From positions 1 through 64,000 of the forward strand of contig PNKH01000010.1 in assembly GCA_013822345.1 (NCBI GenBank): DNA of 64,000 bases. Direction: 5' to 3'. The position numbers and the translations under genes are program-made. Under the pieces are notes generated by a model. It ran no database searches. It worked only from the letters and a program-made list of their open reading frames with translations, and had not been told where the DNA came from. Position 1 is the first letter of the stretch. Every line of letters starts with the position of its first letter. The DNA comes from Isosphaera sp. (lineage in GTDB: Bacteria > Planctomycetota > Planctomycetia > Gemmatales > Gemmataceae). Positions 23,398-32,056 of the stretch are shown here, piece after piece.

Positions 23398-24612
23398 CTA
23401 CGCCTCCGCAGCCCCTTCCACCTGGGAGAACCGAGAGAGGAGGAACGGCTCGGCTGGGAACGACAGCGGGTCGCCCGCAATCATCTCGGCGATGAGGAGG
23501 CCGGTGAGCGGGGAGGTCAAGATGCCCGTCCGGAAGTGTCCGCAGGCGTTTAGGTACCCGGCGAGCACTTCGACCGGCCCCAAGATGGGAAGCTCGTCGG
23601 GCGTGCCGGGGCGAAGGCCGGACCAGACCCGCTTGACGCGGACGTCTTTGAGGAACGGGACGGCGCGGACGGCCCCGGCGGAGAGCGCCTTCATCGCGGC
23701 GGGGGTCACCCCGACCTCGTAACCCGCCTCCTCGGTCGTGCTCCCGATGATGACCTCGCCGTGCTGCTTCTGGGCCAGGTAACAGTCCGTCGTGGACAGG
23801 CATGCGGAGAGGACGTTCGGCAGGGTCTCGGTGCCGACGATCTGGCCCCGCACGGGCCGGACCGGGATCTCAAGCCCCGCCATCCGCCCGACCTCGGGTG
23901 CCCACGCCCCGGCCGCGTTCACCACCACGCCGCACGGGAAGTCGCCCGCCGCCGTCTCGACCGCGGTCACGCGGCCCGAATCGATCCGGAGCCCGGTCAC
24001 CTCGGTGTGGGTGACAACCGTCGCGCCGAGGTGCCGGGCGGACGCGCGGTAGGCGTCGGCGAGCCGGTACGGGTTCACCTGGTCGTCGCCGTGGAACCGG
24101 AGCGCGCCCCGGACCTCGCGGGTCACCGCCGGCTCCGCCTTCGCCAACTCTTCCGGCGTCAGCCACTCGGTGAGACCCTGGCCGCACGGGCAGCGCTCCC
24201 AGAGCGGCTTCGCAAAGGTCACATCTCCCTCGTCGTACATGAGGAAGAGGAGCGAGGTCCGCTCGAACTCGAAGTCGATGCCGCCCACGTCCCTAAGCTC
24301 CGCGGCGAGGCTCGGGAACATGCCGTTCGACTGGAGCGCGAAGTCGAGGAAGCTCCTGGGGAGCTGGCCCGGGCCGTGCACCCCGTCCGGAAGTGTCCCG
24401 AGGCCGGCCATCGCCTTGTAGAAGATGACCCCGCAGCCGAGGCCGACCGACTCGCCGAGCGGCCAGAGGCCGCCCGCCGAAGCCGAAGTCGCCCGCCCCC
24501 GCTTCGGCCGGTCGATGAGCGTGACCCCGAGCCCCCGCTTTGCGGCGTAGTAGGCGACCGCGCAGCCGATGACACCTCCTCCGACCACCACCACGTCCGA
24601 CGGCCGGTTCAT
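23398..24612 (-). CDS. FAD-dependent amine/amino-acid oxidoreductase (DAO family; HcnC/glycine-oxidase-like)
   Basis: 404 residues. The N-terminal Rossmann motif VVVVGGGVIGCAVAYYAAKR binds FAD. The DAO-family C-terminal block RVKRVWSGLRPGTPDELPIL ends the active-site region. Family members oxidise glycine, sarcosine, D-amino acids or hydroxyproline. The ATG overlaps the stop of the preceding gene by four bases. The order Fe-S protein, NAD/FAD protein, DAO protein is that of hcnABC (hydrogen cyanide synthase). It also resembles opine oxidase and D-hydroxyproline dehydrogenase sets, so the substrate is open. Confidence 0.82.
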   Translation of the reverse strand: MNRPSDVVVVGGGVIGCAVAYYAAKRGLGVTLIDRPKRGRATSASAGGLWPLGESVGLGCGVIFYKAMAGLGTLPDGVHGPGQLPRSFLDFALQSNGMFPSLAAELRDVGGIDFEFERTSLLFLMYDEGDVTFAKPLWERCPCGQGLTEWLTPEELAKAEPAVTREVRGALRFHGDDQVNPYRLADAYRASARHLGATVVTHTEVTGLRIDSGRVTAVETAAGDFPCGVVVNAAGAWAPEVGRMAGLEIPVRPVRGQIVGTETLPNVLSACLSTTDCYLAQKQHGEVIIGSTTEEAGYEVGVTPAAMKALSAGAVRAVPFLKDVRVKRVWSGLRPGTPDELPILGPVEVLAGYLNACGHFRTGILTSPLTGLLIAEMIAGDPLSFPAEPFLLSRFSQVEGAAEA

Positions 24613-26072
24613 GACGCCCCTCCCCCGACCGCGTCGAGCGGGTCGGTCGCGGGCGTGTCGCCGATCCCTTCGGCCCTGGCGAGCACGCCGAGTGTCACGG
24701 GCCTGACGGGCGGGCGCGGGTTAATGCGCCCGACCTCGGCCGGGGGCTGTCCTGTCACCTGACACAGGTACGACCCGGCGAACGGGGCACAGTTCCGCCC
24801 CTGGCAGGGACCCATCCCGAGCCGGGTCAGGAGTTTCACAGCCTGAAGGTCCCGGGCCCCTTGCTCGACGGCCGCCTGGACCTCCGCGCGGGTGACTTCC
24901 TCACACCGGCAGACGACCGTCTCCGGGATCGCGAGGTTGGCGAGCCCGGGCCGCACGCGGTAGCGCGCGTCGAGCTCCCGCCACGCCGTGGACAGGAAGC
25001 GGAGCCGGGCCAAGGGGGCCTCCCGCCGCCGACTCGCCTCGCCGGTGGTGATGGCCCCGCCCGCTTCGGCGGCGGTGACGCCCGCAACCCGTCCCTCCTC
25101 TTCGGCCGCCGCCGCCCCGACGATCCCCGCGCCGTCGCCAACCGCGAACACCCCGGGAACGGTGGTCTCGAAGAGCGGGCCCCGCTCCGGCACCCAGCCA
25201 CCGAGTTCCGGGGCGTGCCGGTGGCGGCAGCCGGCGAGCGTCGCCAGTTCCGTATTCGGGACAAACCCGAACCCGGTGACGACGAGGTCCACCTCGGCGG
25301 TGAGGACCCCGCCGTGAAGCTGGCTCCAGTCGTCCGACCGAACCGGGCCGTAGGCGGCACCCTCGACATGGCCCCGCCCGTGGGCGGTAAAGACCGTGTG
25401 GTGTGGGACGACCGGAACGCCCGCCGCGCGCAGTGCCCGCCAGTGTTCGAGTGCGTCCGCCATGAACTCCCAGTCGTCCCACTCCGGGGGCAGCGGCTCT
25501 GGCGGCCACCAGGGCGGACCCGCCTCGAGCACCGCGGCGAGTTCGACACCGGCCAGGCGCAGCCGGTTCGCCACCCCGGCAAGGAGGGGGCCGGTCCCCG
25601 CCACCAGGGCGCGCCGCCCCGGTCGGACGAAGCTGGTTTTCAGGATGGCCTGGACGCCACCCGCCGTCATCACGCCCGGGAGCGTCCACCCTGGGAACGG
25701 CACCGGGCGGTCGTAGGCCCCGGCGGCGATGACGAGCCGCTCGGCCCGGATGAGGCCCGATGCCTTCTCGGACGCCCAAAAGACTTCGCGGCCGTCCCAG
25801 ACGCCTAAGACCGAGGTGCCCGAGAGCACCTCGACCCGCTCGGCGACCGCCGCGAACTCGGCCCGGAGCCGCTCGCCGCTGGCGAAGTCTTTGCCGAGGG
25901 CACCACCGTCGGTTACCCGGAAGCCGTCGGAGGGGGTGCGGTAGATCTGACCACCCAGATGGTAGGCCTCGTCGATGAGGGTACAGGAGAGGCCGGCCCG
26001 GGCCGCCTCGACGGCCGCCGCCAGGCCGGCCGGGCCGGCTCCGATGACGACGAGGGATGTTGAGCGGTTCAC
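24609..26072 (-). CDS. NAD/FAD-dependent oxidoreductase with C-terminal BFD-like [2Fe-2S] domain (HcnB/OoxA-like)
   Basis: 487 residues. A dinucleotide-binding VVIGAGPAGLAAAVEAARAG opens the protein, with a second nucleotide motif VAGTGPLLAGVANRLRLAG. TVPGVFAVGDGAG is the FAD-binding GD motif. The C-terminal region carries VCRCEEVTRAEV and GPCQGRNCAPF, whose CxC and Cx4C bind a [2Fe-2S] cluster as in BFD domains. I chose the GTG at 26072: it overlaps the upstream stop (GTGA) and has GGAGG eight bases away. It is the alpha-type subunit of a heteromeric amine dehydrogenase. Confidence 0.8.
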   Translation of the reverse strand: MNRSTSLVVIGAGPAGLAAAVEAARAGLSCTLIDEAYHLGGQIYRTPSDGFRVTDGGALGKDFASGERLRAEFAAVAERVEVLSGTSVLGVWDGREVFWASEKASGLIRAERLVIAAGAYDRPVPFPGWTLPGVMTAGGVQAILKTSFVRPGRRALVAGTGPLLAGVANRLRLAGVELAAVLEAGPPWWPPEPLPPEWDDWEFMADALEHWRALRAAGVPVVPHHTVFTAHGRGHVEGAAYGPVRSDDWSQLHGGVLTAEVDLVVTGFGFVPNTELATLAGCRHRHAPELGGWVPERGPLFETTVPGVFAVGDGAGIVGAAAAEEEGRVAGVTAAEAGGAITTGEASRRREAPLARLRFLSTAWRELDARYRVRPGLANLAIPETVVCRCEEVTRAEVQAAVEQGARDLQAVKLLTRLGMGPCQGRNCAPFAGSYLCQVTGQPPAEVGRINPRPPVRPVTLGVLARAEGIGDTPATDPLDAVGGGAS

Positions 26073-26386
26073 GTGTCCGCCCTCCACGCTCCGGCTCCCA
26101 CCTGGCTATCGACCCGCATCCCGTCCCGCACCGGGGTCTGGCAGGTGCGCACGCCCGGCCGCCCGTCGATCGTCATCACGCAGTCGAAGCAGACCCCGAT
26201 CCCGCAGTAGAGGCCCCGCGGCTCGCCCCGGCGGTCGGTGGTCCTAAGCGCCCGCCGGCCCGCGGCGAGCAGGGCCGCGGCGACGCTCTCGCCCTCGTGG
26301 GCACGGACTTGGTGCCCATCGACGATAATCTCGACTTCCGGGCCGCGTGTGACCGCTCCCGGACTTACTTGCCTCTGGCCTTCCAT
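26069..26386 (-). CDS. (2Fe-2S)-binding subunit (HcnA-like)
   Basis: 105 residues from the ATG at 26386 (GAGAGG upstream); a GTG at 26428 would add 14. The cysteine set CGIGVCFDC followed by a fourth cysteine in RTCQTPV is the plant-type ferredoxin pattern seen in HcnA and in small subunits of hydroxyproline dehydrogenases. VEIIVDGHQVRAHEGESVAA is the beta-grasp start. It overlaps the next gene by four bases and is first in the trio. Confidence 0.82.
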   Translation of the reverse strand: MEGQRQVSPGAVTRGPEVEIIVDGHQVRAHEGESVAAALLAAGRRALRTTDRRGEPRGLYCGIGVCFDCVMTIDGRPGVRTCQTPVRDGMRVDSQVGAGAWRADT

Positions 26387-26501
26387 CTCTCGACCTCTCA
26401 ACTCAAACGTTCCAAATAGCTCTACCACTACGAGTCACTGGCCCTCGCTCGACCGCGAGACGAGAGCCGCTCCCCTGCCGTTGTCATCTCCACTGGCCCG
26501 C

Positions 26502-26861
26502 TCAACCTTTGTCCTTCGGCACCAGGGTGTAGTGAATCGTCTGCGCGCGGATGTACCCGTTCTGGATGACGTAGGAGTCGGCACCGTCGGTGACGGTGTG
26601 GGTGTCGGAGTCCGCCGCCCATTCGAGAAGGCCGACGTCTTGCTCGACGACGAGGACCTTGTAGGTGTAGCGGGCGTTCGGCAGCTCCTGATTCAGTTGG
26701 CGGTAACAGCCGCGGATGCCCTCAAGCCCGCGGCGGACGCCGCTCGGCATGATGAGGAAGGAGTCCTCCCGGTAGCACTCCAGGAAATCCTCTTCGGAGT
26801 GAGTCCGAGACCTTTCCAGGTGCCTTTTCAGCACCTCTTGCGGGGTACGGATGTCCTTCAT
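26502..26861 (-). CDS. NTF2-like/SnoaL-fold protein
   Basis: 119 residues from the ATG at 26861 with GGAGGCATC upstream. The pattern VLKRHLERSRTHSEEDFLEC, then DSFLIMPSGVRRGLEGIRGC, is the helix and first strands of the NTF2 cone fold. Members are small enzymes or ligand carriers; the pocket residues do not identify a substrate. It lies between the HMA protein gene and the oxidoreductase trio with gaps of about 75 nt on each side. Confidence 0.7.
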   Translation of the reverse strand: MKDIRTPQEVLKRHLERSRTHSEEDFLECYREDSFLIMPSGVRRGLEGIRGCYRQLNQELPNARYTYKVLVVEQDVGLLEWAADSDTHTVTDGADSYVIQNGYIRAQTIHYTLVPKDKG

Positions 26862-26939
26862 GATGCCTCCATCGAGCGTGGAATCTTGTGGCGTCCTGCG
26901 TGCCGCGACCCACAAGCCGGCAGGCGCACCTCGAACTCC

Positions 26940-27188
26940 TCACTGGCCCGGATCGGACGTTGAACCACCGACCCTGGTCTGGTATCCGGCCTTCACCAAG
27001 CGTTCCGCGACCGCCGTGGGCTTGAGCACCGCCGTGTCAAACAGCACCCCGATCGTCTGGTCGGTGGCCTTCGCACGAGCCTGCCGCACGCCCGGCAGAG
27101 CTTTGAGCAGGCGCTCGACGCGCTGCTCGCAGCCCTCACAGGCAAGCCGCTGATCGCCGGTGATTTCAAACGTGACGGACTTGAGCAT
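26940..27188 (-). CDS. heavy-metal-associated (HMA) domain protein
   Basis: 82 residues, a single ferredoxin-like HMA domain. The metal site is CEGC near residues 17-20, with LKALPGVRQARAKATDQTIG following. Free HMA proteins (CopZ type) carry Cu(I) to ATPases. It is 16 nt downstream of the P-type ATPase gene. The motif is CxxC but lacks the M-x-C-x-x-C methionine; A replaces T next to it. Confidence 0.82.
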   Translation of the reverse strand: MLKSVTFEITGDQRLACEGCEQRVERLLKALPGVRQARAKATDQTIGVLFDTAVLKPTAVAERLVKAGYQTRVGGSTSDPGQ

Positions 27189-27204
27189 ACTGAAGCCCTC
27201 CTTC

Positions 27205-29658
27205 TTACGCCTGCGCGCCGGACGGCACCTTCGGCGAATCGCCGACGGTCTTAATCGCCTGGAAGAAGTACGAGCCCCGGCCCCACAGGGAGTTGATGAA
27301 GATCGTCGTCACGCTGGCCGCCATCGCGACCATGCCCCAGATCGGGTAGACCAGCCCCGTGGCGGCAGCCGGGATCCCGATGCCGTTGAAGAGGAAGGCG
27401 AGGGAGACGTTTTGGACGATCTTCCGGTAGCTGGACCGGCTGACCTCGTAGGCTTCGAGCACGGCACCCAGCCGCTGGTTCAAGATGATCACGTCGGCGG
27501 ATTCGATCGCGATGTCGGCCCCGCTCCCGAAGGCGATGCCGACGTCGGCCTGCATCAGGGCCGGCGCGTCGTTGATGCCGTCGCCGACCATCGCCACGCG
27601 GGCGCTCTCTTGGAGCTTGCGGACCATGCTCGCCTTCTCGGCGGGCAGGACGCGGGCGTGGACGTCTTCGATGCCGGCGGCGCGGGCGAAATGGCGGGCC
27701 GCCTGCTCGTTGTCGCCGGTGATGAGGCTCGTGCGGATGCCGAGCGCGTGCAGGCGGCTCACGGTTTCCGCCGCGTCGGGCCGCAGCGCGTCGCCGAGCG
27801 CCAGTAGTCCGAGAAGCACTCCGTCCCTAGCAGCGGAAATGACGGTCTGCCCCTGCGCTCCGAGCTCGTCGATGCGTTGTCTCTGCGTATCGACATTCAC
27901 TCCTTCGGACTCAAGGAACGCCGGGCTGCCGACCACAAGGCCGGTACCCCCGAGGCGGGCTCTGACGCCCTTGCCGGGGACGGCCTCGAATCCCTGCACC
28001 TCGGACAGGGTAAGGCCGCGATTGAACGCCTCTTCGACGACCGCGCGCGCGAGCGGGTGTTCGGAACCCACCTCTACGGCCGCAGCGACTGCGAGCAGTT
28101 CCTGTTCCGTCGTGCCTATCGGAACGATTTGGCGTACCGCCGGACGGCCCTCGGTCAGAGTGCCGGTCTTGTCGAAGACCACGCGCTGCACCCGGCGCAG
28201 GGCCTGAAAGGCCTCGCCGGTGCGCATCAGCACGCCGCGCTCCGCCGCTTCGCCCGCCCCACGCACAATCGAGAGCGGGGCCGAGATCCCCACCGCGCAG
28301 GGATACCCCATGACGAGCACGCTCAAGCCGGCAAACATCGCCCGCTGCACATCGGGGGAGCCGCCGACCACCATCGGGCCGACGAGCCAGAAGAGGGTCG
28401 AGCCGGCCGCGGTGAGCAGCACGAGCGGCGTGTAGACCTTCAGCACCCGGTCCACGAGGTGCAGCAGGCCGGGTTTCAGGGCTCGCGCGTCTTCGACGCT
28501 GCGGATCACCTGCCGGAGGAAGCTCTCCTCGCCGACGACACTGACGCGCACGAGGAGCGTCCCGTGGCCGTTCAGAGAGCCGCTGATGGTCTTGTCCCCG
28601 GGACGCTTCTCGATCAGTCGTGGCTCGCCGGTGACGAGCGACTCGTCCACGTCCGATCCGCCCGAATCGACCACGCCGTCCACCGACATCCGCTCACCCG
28701 GGCGGATGCGCACCAGGTCGCCGACGCGCACCTCTTCGAGCGGCACGTCTACGTCTCGTCCGTCCCTCACCACGTGCGCGAGGTCGGGCTCGAGGTCGAG
28801 GAGCTTCTTGACCGCCTGCGAGCTGCGGGTCTTCACGATGAGCGACAGCCACTCGGAAAAGATGTGGTACGTGAGCACCATGACCGCCACCGAGAAGAAC
28901 GCGACCGTCGGGAAGTCCGGCGGACTGAACGCCAGGCCGACCGCCCCGCCGATGAGCCCCGCGAACGCACCGAACTCGACCAGCACGTGCTGGTTCAGGA
29001 TGCGGCGGCGGAGCGCGCTCACGGCCATCCACACGATGTGCTTGCCCACGCCGAAAATGAGCAGCACGGCCAGCGCTCCGGCGAGCCACGGGGTGGCGGC
29101 GCCGAACGCGCCGCGCAACTGGAGGGCGTAAATCCCGGCACCAAAGACGGCGAGACCGGCCGAGCCGGCCACCGCCTGGGGCAGGCCGTAGCCGCGCAAG
29201 ACCACGAAGGCGAACGCGACGAGACTGGCGATGGAGAACACGCACAGCGCGAACCACACGCTATCGACCGGGTAGCCGGCAAACCCCATCGCGGCGATGC
29301 TCGCCGTCAGCGCGACCAGAAACCGCCCGCGCTCGCGCACGAGCTCGCGCTCCTCCTCGTCGAACGGACGCAGCTTGCGGGGGTCGGAGACCGTGTAGCC
29401 GATGTCCTTCAGGATCTGGAGCAGATCCTCGGGACGGGCCACGGTCGGGTCGTACTCGATCAGCGCCTGCTCGTGCGTCAGGCTGACCGCGACCTTATCG
29501 ACGCCGGATTGCCGGCCCAGCGCCTGTTCGATCGTGCCGGTGCAGAGCGAGCAGTGCAGCCCGCCGATGCGTGCGCGGATTCGGCGGCGGCCCGGCAGTT
29601 CGGAAGGCTCCTCGCTCCAGAAACGTTGTGCGGTTTCGTCCATCGTTGCGGTACTCAT
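27205..29658 (-). CDS. heavy-metal-translocating P1B-type ATPase with YPC transmembrane motif
   Basis: 817 residues. One N-terminal HMA domain has HCSLC (C36, C39). FDKTGTLTEGRP is the phosphorylation loop, and MVGDGINDAPALMQADVGIA is the hinge. The transmembrane metal-binding motif reads GYPCAVG, so the first cysteine of the usual CPC is tyrosine. CPC is typical for Cu, and SPC and others for other metals, so specificity is uncertain. An extra DLARVVRDG-like actuator region (TGEPRLIEKRPGDKTISGSL) is normal. It lies in an operon with an HMA protein and a CcdA-HMA fusion. Export of a soft metal from the cytoplasm is the likely role. Confidence 0.88.
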   Translation of the reverse strand: MSTATMDETAQRFWSEEPSELPGRRRIRARIGGLHCSLCTGTIEQALGRQSGVDKVAVSLTHEQALIEYDPTVARPEDLLQILKDIGYTVSDPRKLRPFDEEERELVRERGRFLVALTASIAAMGFAGYPVDSVWFALCVFSIASLVAFAFVVLRGYGLPQAVAGSAGLAVFGAGIYALQLRGAFGAATPWLAGALAVLLIFGVGKHIVWMAVSALRRRILNQHVLVEFGAFAGLIGGAVGLAFSPPDFPTVAFFSVAVMVLTYHIFSEWLSLIVKTRSSQAVKKLLDLEPDLAHVVRDGRDVDVPLEEVRVGDLVRIRPGERMSVDGVVDSGGSDVDESLVTGEPRLIEKRPGDKTISGSLNGHGTLLVRVSVVGEESFLRQVIRSVEDARALKPGLLHLVDRVLKVYTPLVLLTAAGSTLFWLVGPMVVGGSPDVQRAMFAGLSVLVMGYPCAVGISAPLSIVRGAGEAAERGVLMRTGEAFQALRRVQRVVFDKTGTLTEGRPAVRQIVPIGTTEQELLAVAAAVEVGSEHPLARAVVEEAFNRGLTLSEVQGFEAVPGKGVRARLGGTGLVVGSPAFLESEGVNVDTQRQRIDELGAQGQTVISAARDGVLLGLLALGDALRPDAAETVSRLHALGIRTSLITGDNEQAARHFARAAGIEDVHARVLPAEKASMVRKLQESARVAMVGDGINDAPALMQADVGIAFGSGADIAIESADVIILNQRLGAVLEAYEVSRSSYRKIVQNVSLAFLFNGIGIPAAATGLVYPIWGMVAMAASVTTIFINSLWGRGSYFFQAIKTVGDSPKVPSGAQA

Positions 29659-29718
29659 AATTCCATCCTTTGCATCTTTTCATTTCGAGCAACACCGTGT
29701 CCGGCGACGCCTTGCCGG

Positions 29719-30735
29719 TCACAAGAATCCCAAGTCCTCCACGTGCCGGCGAAGGCTTTCCTCGGTGGTCCGCTGAGGGTTGTAGACCACCCGCACCCGC
29801 TTCTGCTTCACGTCGGGGACCACCTGGTGGACCGCCTGTAGGGCCAGGAGCGAGCGGCTGAGCGTCTCGGCGCAGCCCGCGCAGACCATGCCGGGCGTAC
29901 CGATCTCCGTCTCGGCGAGCGCGACGCCTTCGTCCTTCGGACCGGCCTGGGCGTCCGCGCGACGGCGCAAGCCGGCTGCGACCAACCAGCCGAGAGCGGA
30001 AAGCGCCGTGATGCCGGTTGCGATGGCGGCTGCGACCGTCCCGAACCTCTGAGCCACGAAAGCCACTCCGAGCACGATGAGGAGCAGACCCGATGCCTTC
30101 TCGAGCCGCGGCTGCCAGCGGGCGACGGCCTTGAAATCTTTGAGGAGCCCGGTGAAGGTCCCGGCCAGGACAAGCGGCAGGCCCCGGAAGAGGGCAAAGA
30201 CGAACAGCAGCAGCGCCCCGTACCACGCGCTGCCCGTGGTCCCGGCGTAGAGGAGCATCGTGAGGACCACCGGGATGGAGCACGGGCAGGCCGAACCCAC
30301 GAGCCCGAACGGGAGCCCGAGCAGGTAAGCCCCGGCCAAGCTCTCGACCCGCCGCTCCGGGGCCGCGACGGACGGAGCCCGAAGCCGAAACGCCTTGAGC
30401 ATCGCGAGCCCGAGGAGGACCATGACCACGCCCGCTATCAGGTAGCCGTTCGCCCCGAAGAAGGCGGCGAACTTGGTACCGGCCCACCCGAAAACGAGTC
30501 CGTAGGCCCCGAACGTCGTGGCCGTCCCGACGACGAACGCGAGGCTCCTGGTGAACGCCTTCCTGCGCCGAATCCCGGGCTCCCCCGCCACGTACCCCAT
30601 GACGACCGGCACGGTCGCGAGCACCGCGGGGGTCAGGGCCAACAGCAGCCCGGCACCGCTGGCGAGGAGCAGGGCCCAGGGCGAAGCGGTCTGAAGTCCC
30701 GCCAGGGTTTCTTCGATCGACTCGAGGTTCAGCAC
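29719..30735 (-). CDS. CcdA/DsbD-like membrane protein with C-terminal HMA domain
   Basis: 338 residues from a GTG with AGGAGTGCC upstream. Six or more membrane segments form a CcdA-type core, with ALTPAVLATVPVVMGYVAG and GSACPCSIPVVLTMLL carrying the paired inner cysteines. After residue ~280 comes an HMA domain with MVCAGC (C285, C288). CcdA proteins pass electrons across the membrane. The fused HMA domain suggests that reduction or handover of a metal ion is the purpose. It lies 9 nt from the lipoprotein gene and 60 nt from the ATPase gene in one operon. Confidence 0.75.
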   Translation of the reverse strand: MLNLESIEETLAGLQTASPWALLLASGAGLLLALTPAVLATVPVVMGYVAGEPGIRRRKAFTRSLAFVVGTATTFGAYGLVFGWAGTKFAAFFGANGYLIAGVVMVLLGLAMLKAFRLRAPSVAAPERRVESLAGAYLLGLPFGLVGSACPCSIPVVLTMLLYAGTTGSAWYGALLLFVFALFRGLPLVLAGTFTGLLKDFKAVARWQPRLEKASGLLLIVLGVAFVAQRFGTVAAAIATGITALSALGWLVAAGLRRRADAQAGPKDEGVALAETEIGTPGMVCAGCAETLSRSLLALQAVHQVVPDVKQKRVRVVYNPQRTTEESLRRHVEDLGFL

Positions 30736-30744
30736 GTGGCACTC

Positions 30745-31212
30745 CTACTTCTTGTCGGCGGGGGCGGGGTCTTTCTTCTCGGCCGGGCTGAACTCGACCT
30801 TCTCCGCCTCGAGCCAGATCCTCCCGCCCTTCTTCACCACCTTGCCGGTGACCTTGGCCTGCTGCCCGACTCGCTGCTCGGTCAGGATGAGCTTCTTCGG
30901 GGCGAGATCGACCATGACCTCCCCGGCGTCGTCCTTCAGGCGCAACCAGCACCCGCTGGCCGGGCACTGCTGGGACACCCCCGCTTCGACCGCCACCCTC
31001 TGCCCGAGCCGCTCCTCGGTCACGCAACCCGTGCAGACGGTGGGAGCCTTCTCCGGAGCGGGTTCCGACGCGGCCGCCCGGCCGGTCGCGGGCGTACCCG
31101 TAGCCCCATCTCTCGACTCGGCGTTGCAGCCGGCGGCGGCGAAGGCCGCGGCGACAAGCAGGCTCGTACCAACGGTCCACATGGTCGCGGTCCTCGTAAT
31201 CAGGGTCGTCAT
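30745..31212 (-). CDS. lipoprotein with OB-fold-like metal/redox domain
   Basis: 155 residues. A signal peptide ends in the lipobox FAAAGC with the lipidated cysteine at 29. The mature part has PTVCTGCVTEERLGQRV and QQCPASGCWLRLKDDAGEVM, then a beta-rich stretch (KLILTEQRVGQQAKVTGKVV) like DUF4920/OB-fold periplasmic proteins. Two cysteine pairs could bind metal. CGGAGGACC precedes the ATG. It is first in the operon after a MerR-type promoter at 31278-31309. Confidence 0.7.
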   Translation of the reverse strand: MTTLITRTATMWTVGTSLLVAAAFAAAGCNAESRDGATGTPATGRAAASEPAPEKAPTVCTGCVTEERLGQRVAVEAGVSQQCPASGCWLRLKDDAGEVMVDLAPKKLILTEQRVGQQAKVTGKVVKKGGRIWLEAEKVEFSPAEKKDPAPADKK

Positions 31213-31277
31213 CTGGTCCTCCGTGTCTCGTTTGCCGGGGTCCGCCCCTCCCGGCGGCCCACCCCTTGCTCAAACCC

Positions 31278-31309
31278 ATTGTCCGCTCCGTACCGCGGTA
31301 CGGAGTCAA
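31278..31309 (-). promoter_or_regulatory. MerR-type promoter with 20-bp spacer (lipoprotein/CcdA/ATPase operon)
   Basis: On the minus strand TTGACT (31304-31309) and GACAAT (31278-31283) are exactly 20 bp apart. The spacer holds the dyad CCGTACCGCGGTACGG. A 19-20 bp spacer with a central dyad is the hallmark of MerR-controlled promoters, which need DNA distortion to fire. The same design appears at 34523-34554 and 35113-35144. Confidence 0.82.
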
Positions 31310-32040
31310 GAGGAAATACCGATTTCTTTTGGGGCCTTTGTCAGCGGCACCAGACGGGCGTCCTCCGCTTGTACGGCCCCGTCTTCCAGGCGGATGACAC
31401 CGGTCACTTCTCCGAGCATCCGGGTGTCGTGGGTGACGACGAGTACCGCGGTCCCGTGCTCGTCGGCGAGTCGCCGGAGGAGCCGCATAACAGAAAGCCC
31501 CCGCTCGGCGTCGAGGCTCGCCGTCGGCTCGTCGGCGAGAATCAGCTTCGGGTCGTTCGCGAGCGCCCGGGCGATGGCCACCCGCTGCCGCTCGCCGCCC
31601 GAGAGCTTCTCGGGGAGGAGGTGCGCCCGCTCCGCCACCCCGAGGGACCCGAGGAGTTCGTCCGCCCGCTGCCTCGCCGCGCGGCCCCCAAGCCCGAGGA
31701 GGTCGAGCGAGAGGAGCACGTTCTCTCGGGCGGTGAGGAACGGGATGAGGTTGGCGAACTGGAAGATGAAGCCGAGCCGCTCCCGCCGGAGCCGCTGGAG
31801 GTTAGGCCGAAACCGCCCGCCGTAGATGTCCTGGCCGCCCAGGACCAGCCGGCCGCCGGTCGGCTCGGTCACGAGGCCCAGGATGTTGAGGAGGGTCGTC
31901 TTCCCCGACCCGCTCGGCCCCATGACCGCGACCACCTCGCCCGGCCGGACGGATAGGTCCACGCCCTTTAGAACCTCGACCCGGGCACGGCCCTCGCCGT
32001 AGGTCATCCGGATGTCTTTGGCCTCGACCGCGAACGCCAT
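31306..32040 (-). CDS. ABC transporter ATP-binding protein (LolD/MacB/DevA-like)
   Basis: 244 residues. Walker A GPSGSGKT, signature LSGGERQRVAIARAL and Walker B LILADEPTAS are complete. It resembles ATPases that drive FtsX-type permeases. It follows the permease gene by 16 nt, and with the adaptor gene upstream forms one exporter set (adaptor, permease, ATPase). Its stop overlaps the promoter of the next operon. Confidence 0.9.
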   Translation of the reverse strand: MAFAVEAKDIRMTYGEGRARVEVLKGVDLSVRPGEVVAVMGPSGSGKTTLLNILGLVTEPTGGRLVLGGQDIYGGRFRPNLQRLRRERLGFIFQFANLIPFLTARENVLLSLDLLGLGGRAARQRADELLGSLGVAERAHLLPEKLSGGERQRVAIARALANDPKLILADEPTASLDAERGLSVMRLLRRLADEHGTAVLVVTHDTRMLGEVTGVIRLEDGAVQAEDARLVPLTKAPKEIGISS

Positions 32041-32056
32041 ACTTTCTCTCCCCCCG

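Noticed and set aside
23398-26386. Firm assignment as hydrogen cyanide synthase
   Set aside because: Gene order fits hcnABC, but opine oxidases and hydroxyproline dehydrogenases have the same three protein types. Sequence inspection alone cannot decide.
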